From an uncultured Bacteroidales bacterium (GTDB lineage Bacteria; Bacteroidota; Bacteroidia; Bacteroidales; Bacteroidaceae), in assembly GCA_947303715.1 (NCBI GenBank), contig CAMYYY010000024.1:1-40412 (forward strand): 40,412 bases of DNA, in the 5' to 3' direction. A program made the position numbers and the translations under genes. Positions 24,094 through 32,500 of this stretch are shown piece by piece. Below the pieces are notes generated by a model. It was not told the origin of the DNA, did no database searches, and saw only the letters and a program-made list of their open reading frames with translations. Numbering within the stretch: position 1 is the stretch's first letter; every line of letters begins with the position of its first letter.

Positions 24094-26082
24094 ATGATAG
24101 ACGATGCCACCAAAAATCGCATATTGGATACGGCTCAGATCCTTGAAGTCGTATCGGATTTCGTCACCCTGCGCCGCAGGGGGGCAAACTACATCGGCCT
24201 CTGTCCGTTCCACAACGAGCGTACACCTTCGTTCAACGTCAATCCGGCGCGTGGCATCTTCAAGTGCTTTGGCTGTGGCAAGAGCGGCGATGCTGCCCGT
24301 TTCCTGATGGAACACGAGCAGATGACCTTCCCTGAGGCGCTGCGCTGGCTGGCTCATAAATACGGCATTCCCATCGAGGAGCGCGAGCTGACGGCTGAGG
24401 AACGACAGCAGCAGAGCCGTCGCGAGAGCCTCGGCATCATCAACGAGCAGGCCTGCAAGTGGTTTGAGCGCCAGCTTTGGGAGACAGACGGCGGAAAGGC
24501 TGTTGGTCTGGCGTATTTCCGCTCGCGCGGTTTCCGCGATGACATCATCCACAAATTCCAGCTTGGCTATTGCCCTGAAGGGCAGGATACCATGGTGAAG
24601 GACGCCCTTAGCAAGGGCTACCAAAAGGAACTGCTGGTAGAGGCAGGTGTGGCCTATGCCTACGAGGACGGACGCCTGCGCGACCGCTTCCATGGCCGTG
24701 TGATATTCCCCATCCACAGCTTATCGGGCAAGGTCATCGCCTTCAGCGGACGCATTATGAAGTCGGACGCCAAGGTCGCCAAGTACGTCAATTCGCCTGA
24801 GTCGCCTGTCTATACGAAGAGCAACGAACTCTACGGTATCTGGCTGGCCAAAGGCGCCATCGTCAAGCAGGACAAGTGTTTCCTCGTGGAAGGCAATACG
24901 GATGTGGTATCCATGCATCAGGCAGGCATTGAGAACGTCGTCGCCTCATGTGGCACATCACTCACGACAGGACAAATCAGGAAGATACACCGTTTCACGT
25001 CGAACATCACCGTCCTCTATGATGGCGACAGCGCAGGCATCCATGCCTCGCTGCGCGGCATCGACATGTTGCTTGAGGAGGGAATGAACGTCAAGGTAGT
25101 GCTTCTGCCCAATGGTGAAGATCCTGACAGTTTCGCCCGTGCCCATTCGGCTGACGAATTCCGCCAATATATCGATGCGCAGGAGGTCGATTTCATCCGC
25201 TTCAAAACCAATCTGCTGCTGGATGAAACGAGCAAAGATCCTTTACGAAAAGCTGAACTGATAAAAGATATAGCTAATAGCATTTCAGTAATACCCAATG
25301 CCGTTAATCGTGCTTCCTATATAACATCTTTTAGTCAAGCTCTCGAAACAGACGAAAAAATTGTTTTGGGTGAAATAAACAATCTTCGCAAAAAAGCCAA
25401 GGAAAAAAGATTACAAGAAGCTAATAGAAACTCTGAATCTTCTGACTCTACTAATAACACTCCAGAAAGCGAGCCTATTATTCACGAGAAAAATGCTCCT
25501 AAGGAATTCTCTTTGACTGAGAGCCTTGAAATGTCTGATTCTTCAAAAATTATTTATAATAAGGAACTCCTGCTAATGCAGCAGTTGGTACGACATGGGG
25601 AAGAAACTATCTGCTACGATACCGACAAGGACGGAAATGAAGTACCTGTCAGCGTGGCGGAATACATCTTAGGCGACATGGAGTACGACGGGCTACAGTT
25701 CTCCGATCCCCTGTTGCTCCAAATGTCCGATGAACTGCTACGCCACCGTGGCGACCCTGGCTTCTCGGCCTCGCGCTATTTCCTCCGCCACAACGACAGC
25801 CGCATCAGCTCGCTGGCTACAGAACTGATTGGCGAGCGTTATGAACTGAGTCGCATCTTCCAAGGCAGCACCTCCATACAGGAGGTAGTGCCCCACCTTC
25901 TCAACGACTATAAGATGGCCATCGTGGAGCGCGAGCTCAAGGAGACGCTCGCCCGTCTGAAAGACCCTGCCATCGCGGGCAGTCCTGAACAGAGCCGTCA
26001 GGTGATGGAGGAATACAACGAACTTCTTGAAGCCCGTAAGAATCTCGCCAAGCAACTTGGCGAGAGGGTTACAGGCGTCTGA
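24094..26082 (+). CDS. dnaG: DNA primase
   Basis: A 662-residue cytoplasmic primase that makes RNA primers at the replication fork. The CHC2 zinc finger is C37-P-F-H40 with C58-F-G-C61. The Toprim core has L-V-E-G-N-T-D (E266, D270) and L-Y-D-G-D-S-A-G (D310, D312). The C-terminal part (from about 500) should contact the DnaB helicase. The ATG at 24094 is chosen because the -7 box lies at 24079-24086 and because the family starts near M-I-D-x-x-T; 16 upstream codons are open but run through the promoter. Codons from about 25225 to 25575 (residues about 378-494) are strikingly AT-rich compared with the rest, covering the end of the polymerase core and the linker. The 3' end lies 3 bp from the convergent GH43 gene. 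Confidence 0.96.
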   Translation: MIDDATKNRILDTAQILEVVSDFVTLRRRGANYIGLCPFHNERTPSFNVNPARGIFKCFGCGKSGDAARFLMEHEQMTFPEALRWLAHKYGIPIEERELTAEERQQQSRRESLGIINEQACKWFERQLWETDGGKAVGLAYFRSRGFRDDIIHKFQLGYCPEGQDTMVKDALSKGYQKELLVEAGVAYAYEDGRLRDRFHGRVIFPIHSLSGKVIAFSGRIMKSDAKVAKYVNSPESPVYTKSNELYGIWLAKGAIVKQDKCFLVEGNTDVVSMHQAGIENVVASCGTSLTTGQIRKIHRFTSNITVLYDGDSAGIHASLRGIDMLLEEGMNVKVVLLPNGEDPDSFARAHSADEFRQYIDAQEVDFIRFKTNLLLDETSKDPLRKAELIKDIANSISVIPNAVNRASYITSFSQALETDEKIVLGEINNLRKKAKEKRLQEANRNSESSDSTNNTPESEPIIHEKNAPKEFSLTESLEMSDSSKIIYNKELLLMQQLVRHGEETICYDTDKDGNEVPVSVAEYILGDMEYDGLQFSDPLLLQMSDELLRHRGDPGFSASRYFLRHNDSRISSLATELIGERYELSRIFQGSTSIQEVVPHLLNDYKMAIVERELKETLARLKDPAIAGSPEQSRQVMEEYNELLEARKNLAKQLGERVTGV

Positions 26083-26085
26083 AAG

Positions 26086-27780
26086 TTAGTACGTCCACTG
26101 GTGGAAATAGTCGAAGTCAGCATGTCCGCCAAGGGCTGCCGTTGAGTAGCAGTATAGGGCGGAACGATACCCCGTAAAAAGATCGAGCGTAAAGCGCATG
26201 GCCAAACTGGTCGTGGGCATCGTCCAGTCGGTGCCGTTGAACGAGTAGGCCAGCCAGGCATGGTCGGCATCCTGGGGACTGTCGCCATTGGGCGTATTGT
26301 CAATCTGCGGGGTGAAGACATAACGCACGCGCAGCCACACCTCATTACCGGGCATGGGCACACGGGTGAGCGTATCCAGCCTTTCAGGCATGCCGCGGAA
26401 GCCAGGACGGCGCAGGATGGCAGTCACGAAGCGCTTACCGCTGTCGTCAACCTCCACGCCGATGGTGCCATAGTTGCTCTGGAAGGCACACAAGCCGGCG
26501 CGGTCACCTGGCTGCAGACCCGTAGCATCGAGGTGCACTTCAGCAATACAGCGCGGGCCGACGGTGCGCTGGGTGAGCGTGCCTTGCGCCGTCATAAGGT
26601 TATCCGTAACAGTCGAGGAGCGCAACCGCAGCCAGCCCTCGCGCTCTGTGAGCGACCACATCCCCTCGATGGGAAGGTGGTTCCATTGCCAGACAGGCGA
26701 AAGAAACGCCTTGCCGTCGGTCAGCAGGGGCTGAGGTGTAGCAAGCTTGTTAGCAGGCTTGGGGTCGAATTCGTCGGAGTCCCAGACGAAGTTGCCGGCT
26801 AAGTCCTCGCGCAGCGCGGCAGTAAAGTTTTCCAGCGGTACACCTCCATCGCCCATGACAGGCCAGTCGTTCACCCAGTTTACGGGCTGCAGAGTAGGTA
26901 TGCGCCCCACGGCGCCGTGATCCTGGAACATGATGGCCCACCAGTCGCCATTAGGCGTATCAACGATGGCACCCTGTGCTACGCCGTCGCCACGTCCGCC
27001 AATGGGACCTTGCAGGACAACCTTGCTCTCGTACGGGCCCAGCAGTTCCTTGCTGCGCCAGCAGGTTTCGGTGCGCGGACGGCCGCTCGGCCAGTCGATT
27101 TCGAGAACGTAGTAATAGTCGCCGATGTGGTAGAAGTGAGCGCCTTCGGCCCTCAGTCCCCAGCCTTCGCGTGGCGACTCGATGAGCAGCTGGTCAACGC
27201 CGCCCTCCTTGATGGCGCTAAGGTCAGGCTCCAGTTCGGTGATGCGCAGGTCACCATTCCCCCAGACGACGTAAGCATGGCCATCGTCGAAAAGCAAGCC
27301 TGCATCGTGGAAGGCACGGCTATAGACGGCGTGACGTTTCCAAGGGCCTTTCTGGATGTCCTGCGTCGTATAGACGAATGTCTTGCGCTGGTCATTGGCG
27401 ATAAATAGGGCGTAGAATGTACCGTTGTTCTCGCGCAACGTCGTGGCCCACTGGCCCTTGCCGTAGGCATTACGGCCGTTATGGAGGTTATAGGTGTCGT
27501 CATCGGCCAGGACGTCGTAGATGTAGTTGACGATGCGCCAATGGACGAGGTCGCGCGAGTGCATGATGGGCGCACCTGGGCAGAAATACATGGTCGTGCT
27601 CACCATGTAGTAGTCCTTACCCACGCGGATGACGTCGTTGTCGGGGATGTCGGTGTAGGTGAGGGGGTTGCTGACTTCCTGCGAGGCAGGGGGAGCAACA
27701 GCACACGCAGCCAGCAGGACACAGCACAGCGCCATAGCAAGCAGCGGGAAGGAGCTCATTTGTTTGCAATTAGTTCTCAT
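26086..27780 (-). CDS. Glycoside hydrolase family 43, probable lipoprotein
   Basis: A 564-residue exported enzyme. The N-terminus is a lipoprotein-type signal with L-A-A-C (C26), so it probably sits on a membrane surface. The GH43 triad is visible: D47 in I-P-D-N-D-V, D159 in F-H-D-A-G-L and E212 in A-E-G-A-H-F-Y. A C-terminal concanavalin-like beta-sandwich (from about 350) resembles two-domain xylosidases/arabinofuranosidases. The protein differs clearly from the GH43 enzyme at 12753-14309 (D-N-D instead of D-P-S at the base), so it may have another specificity. The start may be ATG 27780 or ATG 27759. It has its own promoter at 27807-27837. The 3' end is 3 bp from dnaG, convergent. Confidence 0.9.
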   Translation of the reverse strand: MRTNCKQMSSFPLLAMALCCVLLAACAVAPPASQEVSNPLTYTDIPDNDVIRVGKDYYMVSTTMYFCPGAPIMHSRDLVHWRIVNYIYDVLADDDTYNLHNGRNAYGKGQWATTLRENNGTFYALFIANDQRKTFVYTTQDIQKGPWKRHAVYSRAFHDAGLLFDDGHAYVVWGNGDLRITELEPDLSAIKEGGVDQLLIESPREGWGLRAEGAHFYHIGDYYYVLEIDWPSGRPRTETCWRSKELLGPYESKVVLQGPIGGRGDGVAQGAIVDTPNGDWWAIMFQDHGAVGRIPTLQPVNWVNDWPVMGDGGVPLENFTAALREDLAGNFVWDSDEFDPKPANKLATPQPLLTDGKAFLSPVWQWNHLPIEGMWSLTEREGWLRLRSSTVTDNLMTAQGTLTQRTVGPRCIAEVHLDATGLQPGDRAGLCAFQSNYGTIGVEVDDSGKRFVTAILRRPGFRGMPERLDTLTRVPMPGNEVWLRVRYVFTPQIDNTPNGDSPQDADHAWLAYSFNGTDWTMPTTSLAMRFTLDLFTGYRSALYCYSTAALGGHADFDYFHQWTY

Positions 27781-27806
27781 AGGAAAAGGATTTTGTTATG
27801 ACGATA

Positions 27807-27837
27807 CAAAGGTATGAAGAGTTTAGCTATTCTCCAA
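27807..27837 (-). promoter_or_regulatory. Promoter of the second GH43 gene
   Basis: On the minus strand TTTG (27834-27837), 19 bp, TACCTTTG (27807-27814). The leader would be about 20 bases. Confidence 0.8.
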
Positions 27838-28000
27838 ATCCCAACCCGTCTTTTTTTACAAAAAAGGCATCTTGCACTCTCTTTCAAGATAAGAATAGTT
27901 CGTTCCAAGGGGTATCGGTGATGCCGGTAGTCAGATGCACACGAAAGACAACCTACACAGAGCCTACCGACACCCCAACAAGTGGCTTTTCAGGTTGGAA

Positions 28001-28057
28001 AACGCGTTGGGCAACGTTGCTCAACGCGTTGGGTAACGTGGCTCAACGCGTTGGGCA
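28001..28057. repeat. Tandem array with 22-bp period, three units
   Basis: AACGCGTTGGG begins at 28001, 28023 and 28045, exactly 22 bp apart. Each unit joint reads CAACGCGTTG, a palindrome, and the middle of the first unit is a second palindrome, CAACGTTG. The array ends about 95 bp before the SGNH promoter. Confidence 0.85.
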
Positions 28058-28150
28058 AATAAACACTCCTTTTGTTACGCTGCCAGCCCGCTGCGCTGAG
28101 CGGTGTGATTTTGAAAGCACCTTTTTTAAGGTGTCTTTTTTATGTTTGGA

Positions 28151-28182
28151 TTTGGACAGATAAAAAAGAATGTATATATTTG
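28151..28182 (+). promoter_or_regulatory. Promoter of the SGNH hydrolase gene, giving a leaderless transcript
   Basis: TTTG (28151-28154), exactly 20 bp, TATATTTG (28175-28182). The ATG at 28187 begins only four bases after the -7 box, about where transcription should start. Confidence 0.87.
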
Positions 28183-28186
28183 CAGC

Positions 28187-29425
28187 ATGAAAAACCTAAC
28201 GTTAAAACTCCATTACTTGCTGCTGTCGGCTGTCGGCATTCTGCTGACTGCAGCAGGCTGCACTTCTCCTGTTAAGGACGGACAGGCGTGGGTCACCACA
28301 TGGGCTACCGCCGTGCAGCTGGCCGAACCGTACAACCTGCCCCCTGCTCCTGGGCTTAAGGGGAATGCGCTGCGCCAAATCGTGCAGGTCTCCATCGGCG
28401 GCAATGTTGTCAGGCTGCGGCTGTCGAACGAACACGGCACGTCCGATGCCGAAATTACCAGCGTGGAGCTGGCCTGTGCCTCCAGCGCGGGCGACACGTA
28501 CCTGCAGGACGAGCACACTGTCCGCCGCGTCACTTTCGGCGGCAGCGAAAGCCTTGTTATCAAGGCGGGTGAAAGGGCCACGTCCGACCCTATCAAGTTC
28601 CCCCTGAATCCTCGCCAGAACGTTGCCATCACCCTGCGCTTCGGACAGATTTCCTCCACAATCGTCACCGCCCACCCGGGCTCGCGCACGACTTCCTATC
28701 TGCTACCTTCCACAGAGACGGATTGGGCGAAGGCTGTGCCGACCAACCATTGGTTCGTCATCAACGCTCTCGACGTCAAGCGCAGCAGCGCCGAGCAATG
28801 TGCTGTGGCGGTACTGGGTAACAGCATCACCGACGGGCGCGGCAGCACCACCAACCAGCAGGACCGCTGGACGGACAACCTCTCGCGCCGCTTACTGGCC
28901 GACCCCAAGACCGACGGCGTGGCTGTGCTGAACTTCGGTCTGGGCGGCAACTGTGTCGTCCGCGAGGGCGGCCTCGGCCCCACCGCGAGCACGCGCTACC
29001 GTCGCGATCTGCTGGGGCAGCAGGGCGTGCGCTACATTATCCTCTTCGAGGGCGTGAACGACCTGGGCACGTGCAACGAAGGTGACGGCATCGCCACAGC
29101 CGACAGCATCATCGGCGTCTTCCAGCAGATCATCAGCGAGGCCCACGCACAAGACATCCGCGTCTACGGTGCCACCGTCACCCCCTTCAAGGGACACTAC
29201 TACTACACCCCCGACCGCGAGCTGGGTCGCCAGCACCTCAACACCTGGGTACGCACGTCGCATGGCCTTGACGGCTTTATCGACTTCGACAGGGTTGTGC
29301 GCAGCACAGCCGACAGCATCCGCCTCGACGAGCGTTTTCTTTTTGAAAACGACTACCTCCACCCCAATGCCGAGGGCTACCGCGTGATGGCCGACGCCAT
29401 CGACATTTCCACTCTATTTTACTAA
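28187..29425 (+). CDS. SGNH/GDSL-type hydrolase, lipoprotein
   Basis: A 412-residue exported esterase. The lipobox is T-A-A-G-C (C25). An N-terminal beta-rich region (about 30-195) precedes the SGNH fold. Block I is VLGNSITDG (S213), block II G-L-G-G-N, block III F-E-G-V-N-D (N291) and block V N-D-Y-L-H-P-N (D389, H392), giving a complete catalytic set. Related enzymes remove acetyl or other acyl groups from plant polysaccharides. The ATG at 28187 is set by the promoter at 28151-28182; upstream in-frame codons overlap that promoter. It is followed by the GLUG protein gene, which has its own promoter. Confidence 0.92.
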   Translation: MKNLTLKLHYLLLSAVGILLTAAGCTSPVKDGQAWVTTWATAVQLAEPYNLPPAPGLKGNALRQIVQVSIGGNVVRLRLSNEHGTSDAEITSVELACASSAGDTYLQDEHTVRRVTFGGSESLVIKAGERATSDPIKFPLNPRQNVAITLRFGQISSTIVTAHPGSRTTSYLLPSTETDWAKAVPTNHWFVINALDVKRSSAEQCAVAVLGNSITDGRGSTTNQQDRWTDNLSRRLLADPKTDGVAVLNFGLGGNCVVREGGLGPTASTRYRRDLLGQQGVRYIILFEGVNDLGTCNEGDGIATADSIIGVFQQIISEAHAQDIRVYGATVTPFKGHYYYTPDRELGRQHLNTWVRTSHGLDGFIDFDRVVRSTADSIRLDERFLFENDYLHPNAEGYRVMADAIDISTLFY

Positions 29426-29459
29426 TAAGGAGAAAAACCGCCAAAAAACAGAAAAAAAA

Positions 29460-29491
29460 TTTGGAACTTCCAACACGAGGCTTTATCTTTG
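29460..29491 (+). promoter_or_regulatory. Promoter of the GLUG-repeat protein gene
   Basis: TTTG (29460-29463), exactly 20 bp, TATCTTTG (29484-29491). The leader would be about 73 bases, longer than for other genes here. Confidence 0.87.
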
Positions 29492-29569
29492 CAACGAAAG
29501 CAAACATATCAAACGTGAAAAACAACTGAAATTATTTTACTAATTGTTTAACTTAAAAAAACTTACATC

Positions 29570-32500
29570 ATGAGAAAATCAAGATTAAGTGCATTCTTGC
29601 TGGGAGCTGCCCTGCTGTTTCCCTGTTTGAATGTAAGTGCTCAGTACGTTGACCCTGAAACAGGCGTCGCGTACACCGCCATCGACGGCACCAAGGCCGG
29701 CAACGAAGGCTTTGCCGATGCCAGCGACGGTAAGACGGACACTAAGTACGGCACGCGCGACATGCCCAACTTCGTGACCATCGAAGCGTCAGACCCGGTG
29801 TTCCTGACCGGCTACACCATCATCACGGCCAACGACAACGCATCGTACACTGGCCGCAACCCCTTGGACTGGACGCTTGAGGCTTCCAACAACAAGGAGA
29901 ACTGGGACACCATCCAAGTCGTCACGAACGACAATGTGCTGGAAGACGTCAATTTCACCCCGTTCGACTTCCTGCTGGAGGCTCCCTCGAAGACGTACAA
30001 GTACTTCCGCTTCACGGTTCACGCCACGAAGGAAGAAGGTGCCTACATGCAGTACAGCGAACTCCACCTCTGGGGCAAGCCCTACTACACCATCAACAAC
30101 GCCGACGACCTTCAGGTCTTTGCCCAGAGGGTGAACGACGGCGATGAAATCCTCGGCGGTCTGCTGACGGCTGACATCGACCTCGCAGGCGTGGAATGGA
30201 TTCCCGTCGGCAACGGCGACCACAAGTATGCCGGCCACTTCAACGGACAGTTCCACCGCATCAAGAACATGACCACCCGCGACGTGAAAGAGCAGGGTCT
30301 CTTCGGCGTAGCTGCCAATGCCACCATCTCGAACGTCATCATCGACAAGTCGTGCGTGCTGAAGACCTCCTCGTCGTGCTCCGCTGCCCTCATCGGCTGC
30401 GTTAACGGGAAGGGCACCCTCACCATCGAGAATTGCGGCAACGAGGCTGACGTCGAGGGTGGTGCTGCCAACAACAGCGCCTTCGTAGGCTGCAACTACT
30501 CCAGCGGCAACCTCAAGGTCGTCATCAAGTACTGTTGGAACACGGGTAACGTCAAAGGCGGCTGGGAGAATGGTATCTTCTCCGGCTGGTTTGCCAGCGC
30601 AGGCAAGGTTATCGGCAGCTTCAACACAGGTAAGCTGGAGAACGGTGACGGCAACCAGAGCCTCGGACGCGGCATCGACGACGGCAACTTCATCAGCACC
30701 TTCGACCTCAACGAGGAGAACTACAAGAAGGAAGCCTACACCCTCGAGGGTTTCACAGCCGAATGGGTGGCTAACGGTGCCCTGACCTACGCCCTCAACG
30801 GCGACCAGAAGGAAATCGGTTGGTACCAGACGCTGGGCGAGGACGAAAAGCCTACTCACGATCCCGCCCACAAGCAGGTTTATGTCGTCGGTGATTTCTA
30901 CTGCGACGGTGTCACCGCCAAGGGCGACGTCAGCTATAGCAACGAGGACGGCAAGAAGAATGTCGATCCTCACGAGTTCGTCAATGGTATCTGCAAGAAC
31001 TGCGGCGCTGCTGACGAAACTTATTGCGATTTTGTCGATGGCTACTATCTCGTAGGTAACGCCAATCAACTTCAGTGGGTTGCTGCTGTTGTCAACGGCG
31101 GACAGAACGACATCAACGTCAAGCTCACGAACGACATCGACATGAGCGGTGTAGCATGGACGCCCATCGGCACCTCCTCCTATTTCTATGAGGGCACGTT
31201 CGACGGCCAGCTCCATCGCATCAAGAACCTCGTCATCAACAACACGGAGACGACTGAGACCGGTCTCTTCAAGGTCCTCGGCCCCGCTGTGGTGCGCAAC
31301 CTCATCATCGACAGCAGCTGCTCGTTCAAGAGCGACAGGAAGAGTGCTGCTTTAGCAGGCTACTGCAACGGCGAAGGCGAACTGCTCATTGAGAACTGCG
31401 GTAACGAAGCCAACGTCGAAGGCGTCACTGCCACCAACGGTAACAACTCGGCATTTGTCGGTTGTAACTACTCCAGTGGAGCCCTCAAGGTTACCATTAA
31501 GAACTGCTACAACACAGGTAATGTCAGTGGTGGTAACGAGAATGGTATCTTCTCCGGCTGGTTCGCCAGCAACGGTAAAGTCATCAGTAGTTGGAACACG
31601 GGTAAACTGGATAACGGCGACGGCAACCAGAGCCTCGGCCGCGGTATCGGCGACGGCGACTACACCAACACCTTCGACCTCAACGAGGAGAACATGAAGA
31701 AGGATGCCTACACGCTGGCCGACTTCACCTCTGAGTGGTTTGGCAATGGTGCCCTCACCTACTACCTCAACCGCGACCTCGGCACCGATGCCTGGTACCA
31801 GAACATCGGCGAGGATGCATATCCTACTTTTGACCCGACCCACAAGAAGGTCTACGCCATCGGCGAGCTCACCTGCAACGGCATTCCCAAGCCTGGCACC
31901 AAGTTCAGCAACACTGAGGGTGAACTGAAACGCGACAACCACGAGTTCGAAAACGGTATCTGTATCCATTGCGGCGCTGGCATGGACGACTTCTGCCCGC
32001 TGGTTGACGGCTACTATGTCATCAGTACGGGCGAACAGCTTGCTTGGTTCGCTGGCAAGGTCAACGGCGGCGAGGGTAAGATCAACGCCAAGCTGACTGC
32101 CGACATCGACATGAGCGGCATCACCACCTTCGTGCCCATCGGCAATGCCGACTGCAAGTTCCAAGGCAAGTTCGATGGTCAGGAGCATCGTATCCTGAAC
32201 CTCGTCGTTGACCTGCCCGAGCAAGAGTACGTTGGTATCTTCGGTATCTTCGGCGACGGTGCCGACATCCGCAACCTCATTGTCGACAGCAGTTGCTCCT
32301 TCACAGGCGCAGCATTTGTAGGTGGTGTCGCCGGCGGCTCCAACGGCAGCGGTAACGCCTACTTCACCAACGTTGGTAACGAGGCTGCCGTCACGAGTAT
32401 AGCTCAGAACGCAGGTGGTATCATCGGCGTCAGCATGAGTTCGTCTTGCAACTTCTTCATCGATGCTTGCTACAACATGGGCGAGATTACTGGTGGCACC

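Larger units (their letters stand above)
27781..28186. other. Gene-free divergent gap with a 22-bp array
   Basis: The gap between the divergent GH43 and SGNH genes holds the GH43 promoter, about 150 bp without visible structure, the array at 28001-28057, an imperfect AAAGCACCTTTTTTAAGGTG hairpin near 28115-28136 and the SGNH promoter. No gene is supported. Confidence 0.7.

Noticed and set aside
26083..26085. Missing terminator between dnaG and the convergent GH43 gene
   Set aside because: Only 3 bp separate the stops, so any terminator would lie inside coding sequence; no strong hairpin with T-run was visible there.
30971..31010. Cytochrome c haem-binding site in the GLUG linkers
   Set aside because: The motif is CxxCG, not CxxCH.
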